From Rhizobium sp. (lineage in GTDB: Bacteria; Pseudomonadota; Alphaproteobacteria; Rhizobiales; Rhizobiaceae), in NCBI GenBank assembly GCA_027533385.1, contig JAPZUE010000006.1, positions 62,001-126,000 on the forward strand: 64,000 nucleotides of DNA, in the 5' to 3' direction. Below the pieces are notes generated by a model. The model did no database searches. It was not told the origin of the DNA and saw nothing but the letters and a program-made list of their open reading frames with translations. The translations under genes and the position numbers were made by a program. Shown here one piece after another: positions 28,396 to 36,948 of the stretch (within the stretch, counting starts at the first letter, position 1; every line of letters begins with the position of its first letter).

Positions 28396-29292
28396 ATGGC
28401 CTATCTGCTGCAGCAGCTTCTGAATGCGCTACCCATGGCCGGCCTCTATGCCTGCCTCGCCTTCGGCTATGCGCTTGCTTTCGGCGTGACGAGGCGGCCC
28501 GACATCATCTTTGGGGCACTGGTCGCCTTTGCCGGCCAGATCTGTCTTCTGGTTGCCGATTTTGGCTGGAACCGCCTCTACCTGGTCCTGCCGGCCGCCA
28601 TCTCCCTGGGGCTTGCCGCAGGCCTTGCCTATGCGCTGCTGGCGGGCCTGTGGAACGCGCGCCATGTCATGCTGCCCCTGCACAAGCGCTCACCCAATGC
28701 GGTGATCGTCGCCTCGCTGGGTGTCGTGCTCGTGCTTTCCGAAGCTGCGCGCCTGGCGCTCGATACGCGAAGCCTCTGGCTGCCGCCGATCGGCCAGCAG
28801 ATCGTCGCGCTCATGGAGGTCGATGGCCGCCCGATCGGGCTCAGCACGCTGCAGATCCTGCATGTCGGCCTGATGGTCCTGCTCGTTGCGATTGGCCAGG
28901 CTGCGCTCTCTGCCAGCCGGGCAGGGCGGCTTTGGCAGGCCGTCAGCCAGGATCCCCTGGCAAGCCGTCTTGTCGGGGTCGATGCTGATGCAGTGTTCGT
29001 CCTGTCGCTGATGGCTGCATCACTCTTCGCGGCGCTGGGCGGACTTTCTGCCACCGTGCTCTACGGCACCATGGATTTTGGCGCAGGTCTGATGTTCGGG
29101 TTGAAGGTGGTTTTGATCGCCGCCGTCGGCGGCTATTCCCGTCCGCTCCATGCGGCGCTGGGGGCTGCAGCTGTCGCCTTTGCCGAATCCCTGTGGAGCG
29201 CCTATGGCCCGATAATCTGGCGCGATGCCGTGATCATTTCGGCTCTGGTCTGGCTTCTGGTGATCAGCCGTCGCGAGCGGATCATTCCTTGA
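28396..29292 (+). CDS. Branched-chain amino acid ABC transporter permease, LivH-like (orphan)
   Basis: A 298-residue inner-membrane protein with about eight hydrophobic helices of the BPD_transp_2 (LivH/LivM) family; VAAVGG-like and SRAGRLWQAVSQDP segments match the LivH cytoplasmic loop. AGGAGGG lies just upstream of the ATG. No LivM, ATPase or binding-protein gene adjoins it, so it must work with components encoded elsewhere or have diverged. Its last 11 bases overlap the convergent moaE. Confidence 0.88.
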   Translation: MAYLLQQLLNALPMAGLYACLAFGYALAFGVTRRPDIIFGALVAFAGQICLLVADFGWNRLYLVLPAAISLGLAAGLAYALLAGLWNARHVMLPLHKRSPNAVIVASLGVVLVLSEAARLALDTRSLWLPPIGQQIVALMEVDGRPIGLSTLQILHVGLMVLLVAIGQAALSASRAGRLWQAVSQDPLASRLVGVDADAVFVLSLMAASLFAALGGLSATVLYGTMDFGAGLMFGLKVVLIAAVGGYSRPLHAALGAAAVAFAESLWSAYGPIIWRDAVIISALVWLLVISRRERIIP

Positions 29293-29755
29293 TCCACCGA
29301 TCCCGCGCGCTGTCGTCGGCATCCTTGGCTGCAACCCAGCCACCGCTCGACCCGTCCTGGCCATGTTCCTTCTTCCAGAAGGGCGCGGAAGTCTTGAGGA
29401 AATCCATCACGAAGTTTGCGCCGTCGAAGGCCGCTTGCCGATGTGGTGCTGCGGCGATGACGAGCACGATCTGCTCGCCCGCCTCGATCCGACCGAAGCG
29501 ATGGATGGCGGTCAGGCCGATCAGCGAGAAGCGGTCGATGGCCAGCTGCGCGATGCGCATCATCTCGGCTTCTGCCATGCCAGGATAGTGTTCGAGCTCC
29601 AGGGCAGAAAGCGCACCGGCCTCGTCACGGCAGAGGCCGACAAAGGAAACGAGCGCGCCGATATCCTTCCGCGCCGCCGTGAGAGCCTGCGCTTCGGCTG
29701 CCGCATCGAAATCCTCGCGTTGGACGCGGATGGTAGGAGATGGCCTCTCCGTCAC
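29282..29755 (-). CDS. moaE: Molybdopterin synthase catalytic subunit
   Basis: Large subunit of MPT synthase, which converts cPMP to molybdopterin using sulfur from MoaD. The 157-residue protein has the MoaE pattern LEHYPGMAE, IHRFGRIEAGE, and the catalytic APFWKKE lysines. It lies 25 bp after moaD and is probably co-transcribed with it. Confidence 0.96.
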   Translation of the reverse strand: MTERPSPTIRVQREDFDAAAEAQALTAARKDIGALVSFVGLCRDEAGALSALELEHYPGMAEAEMMRIAQLAIDRFSLIGLTAIHRFGRIEAGEQIVLVIAAAPHRQAAFDGANFVMDFLKTSAPFWKKEHGQDGSSGGWVAAKDADDSARDRWIKE

Positions 29756-29780
29756 GACTTTGCCTCCAGCGTGAAGGGCC

Positions 29781-30035
29781 TCACCCGCCCGTCATCGGTG
29801 GAAAGATACCGATTTCGCGGGCCCCTGCGATCGGCTCGTGATGCTCTACATGCTCCTGATTGATCGCCACACGGATGGCCTTTGGGAAGCGCAGAGCCTC
29901 CTCGTAGCCTTCGCCGAGCGTTGCAAGCCATGTCACGAGATTGCCCGCAGTCTTGACCTCTGCCGGGATTTCCAACTCTTCCTCGCCCTTGCCGATCCGC
30001 TCGCGAACCCAGGCGAAGTAGACGAGCTTGACCAT
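29781..30035 (-). CDS. moaD: Molybdopterin synthase sulfur carrier subunit
   Basis: Ubiquitin-fold sulfur carrier whose C-terminal Gly-Gly is thiocarboxylated. The 84-residue protein ends in PPMTGG as required. Directly follows pgsA with a 1-bp gap and precedes moaE. Confidence 0.96.
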   Translation of the reverse strand: MVKLVYFAWVRERIGKGEEELEIPAEVKTAGNLVTWLATLGEGYEEALRFPKAIRVAINQEHVEHHEPIAGAREIGIFPPMTGG

Positions 30036-30036
30036 C

Positions 30037-30618
30037 TCAATCCACCATATGCTTGGCGCCGGCGCGGAAATAGTCGTAGCCGGTATAGATGGTGAGGATC
30101 GCGGCGATCCAGAGCAGCGTGATGCCGGCTTCGGTCGTGTAGGGCAGCACCTTGTCGCCAGCGGGGCCGGCGAGCAGGAAGGCGAGCGCGAACATCTGCG
30201 CCGTCGTCTTCCACTTGGCGATGCGGGTCACCGGCACGGAGACCTTCAGCGCGGCAAGATACTCGCGCAGGCCCGAAACGAGGATTTCACGGCAGAGAAT
30301 GGTGATCGCTGCCCAGATCGACCAGCCGGCAATCGTGCCATCGGCCGCCATCAACAGCAGCACCGAGGCGATCAGCAGCTTGTCTGCGATCGGGTCCAGC
30401 ATCTTGCCGATATTGGACGTCTGGTTCCAGATGCGCGCCAGATAGCCGTCGAGATAATCGGTGATCGAGGCGACGACAAAGATCGTCAGAGCCGTCCACC
30501 GCGCAAAATCCGAGCTCTGCAGCCGGCCTTCCAGAAAGAAGCACACGACGATGAGCGGCACAGCGAGAATGCGAGCGTAGGTCAGGAGATTGGGAATGTT
30601 GTATGCGCGCGAAGCCAT
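30037..30618 (-). CDS. pgsA: CDP-diacylglycerol-glycerol-3-phosphate 3-phosphatidyltransferase
   Basis: First committed step of phosphatidylglycerol and cardiolipin synthesis in the inner membrane. The 193-residue polytopic protein has the CDP-alcohol phosphotransferase motif with its Asp residues in DYLDGYLAR and, eight residues on, GKMLDPIADK. The start at 30618 (MASRAYNIPNLLT) is the family start; 21 further upstream codons are open but unlike homologues. Confidence 0.96.
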   Translation of the reverse strand: MASRAYNIPNLLTYARILAVPLIVVCFFLEGRLQSSDFARWTALTIFVVASITDYLDGYLARIWNQTSNIGKMLDPIADKLLIASVLLLMAADGTIAGWSIWAAITILCREILVSGLREYLAALKVSVPVTRIAKWKTTAQMFALAFLLAGPAGDKVLPYTTEAGITLLWIAAILTIYTGYDYFRAGAKHMVD

Positions 30619-30739
30619 GATGCCCTGTCTTTGAATTCTGATGCGTGAACAGATGTGATGGTTTTCGGTCGGGGCCGTCAACCCAAGAATTCTGAATAGC
30701 CTTTATGATCCTCTCGACGCTGGTTGCGTCGTTTCCATG

Positions 30740-32767
30740 TCAATCGCCGCTGCTTTCGTGAAAATGATTGTAGATGAGGCGTGCGACAGCCTCCGAAATG
30801 CCCTCCACAGCCATGAGATCGCTGACGGCGGCCCGGGATACGGCCTTCGCCGTGCCGAAATGCTGGAGAAGCGCCCGCTTGCGCGTAGGCCCAATGCCGG
30901 AGATCTCGTCGAGCGGGTTCTTGACCATTTCTTTCTTGCGCCGCGCCCTGTGCGAGCCGATCGCGAAGCGGTGCGCCTCGTCGCGCATGCGCTGGATGAA
31001 GTAGAGCACCGGATCGCGCGGCGGGAGCGTGAAGTCCGGCTTGCCCTCGACGAAGAAGCGCTCGCGCCCTGCATCGCGGTCCACACCCTTGGCCACGCCG
31101 ATCGCGATCACGCTGTCGGTGATGTCGAGTTCGTCGAGGATCTTGCGCACCGCCGTCATCTGGCCCTGACCGCCGTCGATCAGGATGACATCCGGCCAGG
31201 CAGGGAAGGCGGTATCGCCACTGTCCTCCGGTACGACGCTGCGATCGGGCTTGCCCTCTTCCTTCAGCAGGCGCGAGAAACGCCGGGTCATCACTTCCCG
31301 CATCATGCCAAAATCGTCGCCCGGGGTGATGTCGGTCGATTTGATGTTGAACTTGCGATACTGGCCCTTCACGAAGCCTTCCGGCCCCGCAACCACCATG
31401 CCGCCCACCGCATTGGTGCCCATGATATGGGAGTTGTCGTAGATCTCGATGCGGCGCGGCACGTAAGGCAGCTGGAAGGTCTCGGCGAGACCGGCGAGAA
31501 GGCGCGACTGCGAGGCGGTTTCGGCGAGCTTGCGGCCATGGGCTTCGCGGGCATTGGCGTTCACGTGGTCGACGAGATCCTTCTTCTCGCCACGCTGCGG
31601 CACGCTGATCGCCACCTTATGCCCAGCCTTCTCGGAAAGCGCTGCGGCAAGCAGGTCCTGCTCCTCGACCTCTTCCGACAAAAGGATGAGACGCGGCACG
31701 GGTTTGTCGTCGTAGAACTGGGCCAGGAAGGAATTGAGCACCTCCGCCGCGCTGAGCTGCGGATCGGCCTTGGGGAAATAGGCCTGGTTGCCCCAGTTCT
31801 GGCTGGCGCGGAAAAAGAAGACCTGAATGCAGGACAGCCCGCCCTCGTGGTGGATGGCGAAGACGTCGGCTTCTTCGACACCGGCCGGATTGATGCCCTG
31901 ATGGCTCTGAACATGGCTGAGGCCGGCAAGCCGGTCGCGGAAGACTGCGGCCCGCTCGAAATCGAGGTCTTCCGCCGCTTCGTTCATGGCGCGCGCCATG
32001 GCTTCCTTGACGTTCTGGCTCTTGCCCGACAGGAAGTCCTTCGCCTCGTTGACGAGGCCTGCATAGTCCTGGTCACTGATCTCATGCGTGCAGGGACCGG
32101 AACAGCGCTTGATCTGATAGAGCAGACAGGGCCGCGTGCGGCTTTCGAAGACGCTGTCGGTGCAGGTGCGCAGGAGAAATGCGCGCTGCAGTGAATTGAT
32201 CGTGCGACCGACGGCACTCGCCGAAGCGAAGGGGCCGAAATAATCGCCCTTGCGGGCGCGGGCGCCGCGATGCTTGTAGATCGCCGGAGAGCGGCTATCG
32301 CCGGTGATCAGGATATAAGGGAAGCTCTTGTCGTCGCGCAAAAGCACGTTGTAGCGCGGCCGCAGACGCTTGATCAGGTTGGCTTCGAGCAGCAGCGCCT
32401 CGACCTCAGTGCGGGTCGTGACGAACTCCATATGCACGGTCTCGCGCACCATGCGCGACAGGCGGTTCGAATGCACCCGGCCTTGTGCATAATTGCTGAC
32501 GCGCTTTTTCAGGCTGCGCGCCTTGCCGACATACATGACGTCGCCGTCCTTGTTCAGCATGCGGTAGACGCCGGGCGCATTCGGCAGGCGCTTGACGAAT
32601 TCGCCGATCAGCTCGGCACCTGTGAGCCCCGTTTCGTCCAGGCCGTCGACATGCCAGTCGATCTCGATGCCGGGGCGTGTGGCATCCGCCTCGACCACGA
32701 CATCGTCGTCATCCTCTTCCGTGCCGTCATAGAGAATGCCGCCGTCGGGCAGCTTTCCTCCATTCAT
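30740..32767 (-). CDS. uvrC: Excinuclease ABC subunit C
   Basis: Nucleotide-excision repair endonuclease that cuts on both sides of the UvrB-bound lesion. The 675-residue protein has the GIY-YIG nuclease domain (NAPGVYRML, then VMYVGKA, about 65-140), a UVR motif ([15 protein letters not shown]), the RNase-H-like domain ([18 protein letters not shown]) and C-terminal helix-hairpin-helix repeats. It has an acidic N-terminal extension ([10 protein letters not shown]) of about 55 residues typical of rhizobia. Overlaps the upstream SDR gene by four bases (ATGA). Confidence 0.97.
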   Translation of the reverse strand: MNGGKLPDGGILYDGTEEDDDDVVVEADATRPGIEIDWHVDGLDETGLTGAELIGEFVKRLPNAPGVYRMLNKDGDVMYVGKARSLKKRVSNYAQGRVHSNRLSRMVRETVHMEFVTTRTEVEALLLEANLIKRLRPRYNVLLRDDKSFPYILITGDSRSPAIYKHRGARARKGDYFGPFASASAVGRTINSLQRAFLLRTCTDSVFESRTRPCLLYQIKRCSGPCTHEISDQDYAGLVNEAKDFLSGKSQNVKEAMARAMNEAAEDLDFERAAVFRDRLAGLSHVQSHQGINPAGVEEADVFAIHHEGGLSCIQVFFFRASQNWGNQAYFPKADPQLSAAEVLNSFLAQFYDDKPVPRLILLSEEVEEQDLLAAALSEKAGHKVAISVPQRGEKKDLVDHVNANAREAHGRKLAETASQSRLLAGLAETFQLPYVPRRIEIYDNSHIMGTNAVGGMVVAGPEGFVKGQYRKFNIKSTDITPGDDFGMMREVMTRRFSRLLKEEGKPDRSVVPEDSGDTAFPAWPDVILIDGGQGQMTAVRKILDELDITDSVIAIGVAKGVDRDAGRERFFVEGKPDFTLPPRDPVLYFIQRMRDEAHRFAIGSHRARRKKEMVKNPLDEISGIGPTRKRALLQHFGTAKAVSRAAVSDLMAVEGISEAVARLIYNHFHESSGD

Positions 32768-33522
32768 TCATTGATCTCCGCGCCGTGCCAAATCAGATGC
32801 TGGCCCCCATCCAAGGCGATCATTTGGCCGGTGATCGACGGCGTGTCAAAAAGAAACCTGATGGTCCGACCGAATTCGTCGAGCGATGGCCCCCGTTTCA
32901 GGGGAAGACTGTCGATTTGCGCCTGAAAGTCCTCCGGCTGCTGGCGCTCGGAAATCAGCGTTGGTCCCGGGCCGATCGCGTTCACCCGGACCTTCGGGGC
33001 AAAGGCCTGGGCAAGGGTTCGGGTGGCCGTCCAGAGGGTGGATTTCGACAGCGTATAGGAAAAGAAGGTCGGCTTCAGCGCCAGCACACGCTGGTCGATG
33101 ATGTTGACGATCAGGCCCGACCGATCTTCCGGCAGCGCCTTCACCAGCGCGCCGCTCAGAATGGCAGGGGCGCGGACATGCACCTGAAAATGGCGGTCGA
33201 AGATTTCTGCATCGAATTCGACCGCCGAGTCGTCTTCGAAGACCGACGCATTGTTGATGAGCAGGCCGACCGGGCCGAACTCGGCTTCGGCACGCGCTAC
33301 GAGCGATGTAGTCTCGGAAATGTTACCGAGATCGGCTTTCAGCGCGATGGCCCGATGTCCGTTTGCTCTCAGCCCCGCAGCGACGGCCTCTGCCGCCTCG
33401 ATAGAGCCATGCGCATGCAATGCCACGGCAAAACCATGCGCTGCCAAGTCTTCTGCAATGGCCCGCCCAAGTCGTTTTGCTGCTCCCGTGACCAAAGCCA
33501 CTCTGGGAATACCGTTTTGCAT
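32764..33522 (-). CDS. SDR family oxidoreductase
   Basis: A 252-residue short-chain dehydrogenase/reductase with the cofactor motif TGAAKRLG near the N-terminus, LINNASVF, and the catalytic YTLSK. The Arg after the glycine motif suggests NADPH, as in pteridine-reductase-like or FolM-type enzymes, but the substrate cannot be assigned. The start at 33522 ([13 protein letters not shown]) is preferred over upstream codons. It is coupled to uvrC by an ATGA overlap. Confidence 0.88.
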   Translation of the reverse strand: MQNGIPRVALVTGAAKRLGRAIAEDLAAHGFAVALHAHGSIEAAEAVAAGLRANGHRAIALKADLGNISETTSLVARAEAEFGPVGLLINNASVFEDDSAVEFDAEIFDRHFQVHVRAPAILSGALVKALPEDRSGLIVNIIDQRVLALKPTFFSYTLSKSTLWTATRTLAQAFAPKVRVNAIGPGPTLISERQQPEDFQAQIDSLPLKRGPSLDEFGRTIRFLFDTPSITGQMIALDGGQHLIWHGAEINE

Positions 33523-33888
33523 CGGTCTTACCTTATCCTGCCACTGCTGTTGCGCTGCATATATGGCATCGGCTCGATATTTAAACAGGGCAACGCCAAA
33601 ACTTCTGCGGCTCGTTGCTTGGCGCATGGATCGTACAATTTTAGTATAACTTCAGGATGATCTAAGTATTTCACGTAAACTATTTGTTATGGTTAACGAA
33701 TCGTTTGTGTCTTTTAAGCAACGTCCCGATTTGGTCACCGCTGTGCCACAATCAATTCACATTTCGGCTCTTCCATTTCCTCAATTTGTATTCATTTAGA
33801 CAGTCGGAACGGACAGGGAATACCCACTAACGTTCAGGCCGCCGTTGGTTCTTAGTGAAGTGCGGCCCGGAACCGAAAGGAGACTAAC
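33523..33888. other. 366-bp AT-rich spacer between divergent SDR and omp genes
   Basis: No gene is seen. The stretch is AT-rich from about 33640 to 33800 and must hold the promoters of both genes. Near the omp end GGCCGC (33837-33842) and GCGGCC (33862-33867) could pair in the omp leader, followed by the ribosome site AAAGGAG (33876-33882). Confidence 0.6.
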
Positions 33889-34551
33889 ATGCGTACCCTC
33901 AAGATCATGCTTCTGGCATCCGCCACCTCCGTCGCAGCTTTCGCCGCCCAGGCAGCCGACGCCATCTACCAGGCACCGGAAGCCCCGGCTGCAGCCGATA
34001 CCTTCTCTGCGCCGGCCGGCAACTGGTCGGGTGCCTATGTCGGTGGCGGTCTGACCTATGACTTCGGCAAGTTCACCGGCTCGACCGATGGTCGCGACGC
34101 CAAGGATCTCGGCGGCACCGTTTACGGCGGTTACAACATGCAGAGCGGCTCCATCGTATACGGTGGTGAAGCCGACATCAGCTACAACGGCGAAGAAGGT
34201 TCGGCTGGCACCCAGGCTGGCGTAGCCGGCGGCATCACCGGTACCCAGGGCGTCAACGGCTCGGTTCGCGGCCGCGTCGGTTACGACCTGAACCCCTTCC
34301 TGGTCTATGGTACGGCCGGTGTTGCTGTTGCCAACCACGAGCTGTCGGGCAACGGCACCGACGACGAGAAGCTGGCCGCCGGTTACACGGTTGGCGCCGG
34401 TGTTGAAACCTTCGTCACCGACAACATCACCGCCCGCGTCGAGTATCGCTACAGCGACTACCAGAAGCGCGACTTCAACCTCGGTGGCACCAATGTCACC
34501 AAGGGCTTCGACGACCACTCGGTCAAGGTCGGCATGGGCGTCAAGTTCTGA
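33889..34551 (+). CDS. Outer-membrane beta-barrel protein (Omp25/RopB-like)
   Basis: A 220-residue exported protein with a signal peptide cleaved near AAQA-ADA and an eight-stranded barrel fold (repeated aromatic/Gly strands such as WSGAYVGGGLTYDF, FVYG-like and ARVEYRYSDY), ending in a C-terminal Phe (GMGVKF). This is the Omp25/Omp31/RopB family of abundant rhizobial surface proteins. A good ribosome site AAAGGAG and a strong terminator fit high expression. Confidence 0.92.
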   Translation: MRTLKIMLLASATSVAAFAAQAADAIYQAPEAPAAADTFSAPAGNWSGAYVGGGLTYDFGKFTGSTDGRDAKDLGGTVYGGYNMQSGSIVYGGEADISYNGEEGSAGTQAGVAGGITGTQGVNGSVRGRVGYDLNPFLVYGTAGVAVANHELSGNGTDDEKLAAGYTVGAGVETFVTDNITARVEYRYSDYQKRDFNLGGTNVTKGFDDHSVKVGMGVKF

Positions 34552-34574
34552 TCGATACGATCATCAGAATGCGG

Positions 34575-34600
34575 AAAAGCCGGGCGTTGTCCCGGCTTTT
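34575..34600. terminator. Bidirectional intrinsic terminator after the omp gene
   Basis: A perfect 10-bp stem AAAAGCCGGG/CCCGGCTTTT with a CGTTGT loop is followed on the plus strand by CTGTTTTTT; the opposite strand also gives a T-rich tail. Confidence 0.88.
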
Positions 34601-34627
34601 CTGTTTTTTGTCGAAAGCTGCAGCGGA

Positions 34628-35224
34628 TCAGGCCTTGGGCCGAAGCGCCGGGTAGGGCTCGAAGGCCTTGGCAAATTTGGCCGGCCATTCGGTGAGCGCC
34701 GTACGCCCGTTCTCCCATTCGCCGGGGAAGCGCAGCATCAGGTAACCGAGCGTCGATGCCAGTGCGAAATGGCCGCCATGCAGCTTTTTGCCAATCTTCG
34801 GCAGATGCTTGTCGAGGTAATCAAGGCTGCGATTGACCTTGGCCCATTGCCGATCGATCGCATCCTGGCTCACCAGTTCCGGTGGCCGGAAGCGCTTTTC
34901 ATAGACGATGGCCAGCAGGCTGTCGCAGATCCCGTCGGCCAGCGCCTCCAGGACCTCGGCCTCGGTCCGCTTCTCATTCTTCTTCGGATAGAGACGCTTG
35001 TCAGCAACCCGGTGCAGGTAATGCATGATCGCGCGGCTGTCGAAGATGGCGGAGCCATCTCCGGTGATCAGCGTCGGGATCTTGCCAAGCGGATTGGCAT
35101 CCAGCAGTTCCGGCGGGTTTTCCGCCGTGTTGACCCTGATTTCCTCCAGTTCGATGCCGAGATGGCGGGCCGCCATGCGGACCTTGGACGAATAGGGCGA
35201 GGCGGGCGCGAAGAGCAGCTTCAT
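34628..35224 (-). CDS. Glutathione S-transferase family protein
   Basis: A 198-residue GST with an N-terminal thioredoxin fold (MKLLFAPASPYSSKVR, NPLGKIPTL, GSAIFDSRAIMHYL) and a helical C-terminal domain. The N-terminal SPYSSKV has serines where some classes have a catalytic Cys. The start at 35224 is the family start. It is followed by the shared terminator with omp. Confidence 0.9.
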   Translation of the reverse strand: MKLLFAPASPYSSKVRMAARHLGIELEEIRVNTAENPPELLDANPLGKIPTLITGDGSAIFDSRAIMHYLHRVADKRLYPKKNEKRTEAEVLEALADGICDSLLAIVYEKRFRPPELVSQDAIDRQWAKVNRSLDYLDKHLPKIGKKLHGGHFALASTLGYLMLRFPGEWENGRTALTEWPAKFAKAFEPYPALRPKA

Positions 35225-35253
35225 GACGGTTTCCTCTGGCTCTCGTTGCGGAA

Positions 35254-35997
35254 TTAGCGGTTGGGCGGGATCGTGATCTCGGAGCGACGGCACGACCGGC
35301 TGTCGACCTCCGGACAGGTCCGGAAACCGAGGCTCGTATCGAGGCAGATCCGGACTTCGTCGACTCTCTCCCTATCACAGGTCACCGCGACTGCCGAGCG
35401 GGTGAGCCCCGGATTGCTGCGGATGAAGGCGGCTTCGATCGCCTCGGGTGAAGTCCGGCTCTGGGTATCGACCTCGGCCAGTTCGTCGGGAATGCGAACT
35501 TTATCATGGGCTTGGCGCACGAGCTTGAAGTAGTCGCTCATGCCGAGTCCGGAGCAGGAACCATGCTTGCGCCATTGATGGCCGATCAGTCCCATGCCGG
35601 GCATGATGTCCATGACGGTCTGGCCGATCCGCTCGGGCACACGGCTGCCCTCCGGTGTCGGGCAATTCTCCGGCCAGCCCTTTTCGTTTTGCGGCCAGAG
35701 GCCATGCACGACCCAGGCGAAGTCCTTGCCCGCACCGCACTGGTCGCGGTTGCGACCGGCCGCCTCGCTATCGCAGAAGGTCGGTGACCAGGAGAGTGCC
35801 AGAACGTAGAAGTCGAAGCCGCTGCCTTGCGTGCTCGTGGAGGCCGGCGCGTCAGCCGCTTTCGGCTTCGTCGCCGAGGTGTCGGATGCGCCCGAGTTTG
35901 TTGACCGCTCGGCCGCGTTGTCGGGCGGCAGAAAGCTGAAGACAACGGAGGCAGCCAGAAAAAGGGCAAAGGCAAAAAGACCGGTGTAGCGTCCCAT
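35254..35997 (-). CDS. Ribonuclease T2 family protein
   Basis: Secreted or periplasmic RNase that cleaves through a 2',3'-cyclic phosphate. The 247-residue protein has an N-terminal membrane/signal segment, a low-complexity Ser/Thr/Ala linker (residues 30-58), and both catalytic segments: VVHGLWPQ with His98 and GHQWRKHGSC with His140, Lys144 and His145. Several cysteines fit disulfides. It lies 12 bp after rlmJ's 3' end on the same strand. Confidence 0.93.
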   Translation of the reverse strand: MGRYTGLFAFALFLAASVVFSFLPPDNAAERSTNSGASDTSATKPKAADAPASTSTQGSGFDFYVLALSWSPTFCDSEAAGRNRDQCGAGKDFAWVVHGLWPQNEKGWPENCPTPEGSRVPERIGQTVMDIMPGMGLIGHQWRKHGSCSGLGMSDYFKLVRQAHDKVRIPDELAEVDTQSRTSPEAIEAAFIRSNPGLTRSAVAVTCDRERVDEVRICLDTSLGFRTCPEVDSRSCRRSEITIPPNR

Positions 35998-36009
35998 CCA
36001 GTGCCTCGC

Positions 36010-36873
36010 TCACTCTTCGCCGCGCAGCCAGAAGCAGCGATGCGAGGCATAGCGATCTTGCGCCATCAGTCGTTTCAGTTCGGGCAGCACCAGATGCATC
36101 TCGTCCTTCAGCGTAAACGGCGGATTGACGATGATGAGGCCGGTGCCGGAAAGTCCGGTCTGCTCGCGGTCGCTCTTCACATGGAGTTCGGCGCAGAGCA
36201 TCTTCGGGATCTCCAGCGCCTGCAGTGCCTCGTGGAATTCCTTGATCGGCGCGCCCTTCTTGATCGGATACCAGAGGCAATAGACGCCGTTGCCGAAACG
36301 CCGATGCGCCTTGGCGAGACCATCCACCAGCCGCTCATATTCGCCTTCCTTTTCGAAGGGCGGATCGACCAGCACGATGCCGCGCTTTTCCTTCGGCGGC
36401 AGATGCGCATTCAGCGTCAGCCAGCCATCGAGTTCGGTCACGCGGACCTGAAAATCGCCTTCGAACAGGCGCGACAAGGCCCGTGAATCGTCCGGATGCA
36501 ATTCCATCGCCGAGAGGCGATCCTGCGGGCGAAAGAGGTCGCGGGCCAGTTTTGGTGAGCCCGGATAGCGCGTCAGCGGGCCACCCGCCTCCCGGTCCGG
36601 ATTGAGCGCCTTCACCGCATCCAGATAGGGCGCCATGATGTCCGCGACCTTTTCCGGCAGCTCCGCATCGATCACCTTGCCGATGCCCTCCAGCCATTCG
36701 CCTGTTTTCTGCGCCTCCTCGGAGGAGAGGTCGTAGAGCCCGATCCCGGCATGGGTGTCGAGCACGCGGAACGCCTTGTCCTTCTGCTGCAGGTAGACGA
36801 TCAGCCGCGAGAGCACGAGATGCTTCAAGACATCGGCAAAATTGCCCGCGTGATAGATGTGGCGATAATTCAT
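36010..36873 (-). CDS. rlmJ: 23S rRNA (adenine2030-N6)-methyltransferase RlmJ
   Basis: SAM-dependent N6-methylation of A2030 in 23S rRNA. The 287-residue protein starts MNYRHIYHAGNFADVLKH and has the catalytic VLVDPPFE (DPP-type) motif and DTHAGIGLYDL for SAM binding. The frame stays open upstream to 37665 antisense to the oxidoreductase gene, which is spurious; 36873 is the family start. Confidence 0.95.
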   Translation of the reverse strand: MNYRHIYHAGNFADVLKHLVLSRLIVYLQQKDKAFRVLDTHAGIGLYDLSSEEAQKTGEWLEGIGKVIDAELPEKVADIMAPYLDAVKALNPDREAGGPLTRYPGSPKLARDLFRPQDRLSAMELHPDDSRALSRLFEGDFQVRVTELDGWLTLNAHLPPKEKRGIVLVDPPFEKEGEYERLVDGLAKAHRRFGNGVYCLWYPIKKGAPIKEFHEALQALEIPKMLCAELHVKSDREQTGLSGTGLIIVNPPFTLKDEMHLVLPELKRLMAQDRYASHRCFWLRGEE

Positions 36874-36948
36874 ATGCGGTTCCGATGGCCGTGATGATTT
36901 GTTCGAATGGGGCTTTTGAGCGTTCCGGCCATGGCCTATAACCGGCCC

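Noticed and set aside
32461..32475. tRNA-like GGTTCGAATGC string
   Set aside because: It lies inside uvrC on the coding strand context and has no cloverleaf around it.
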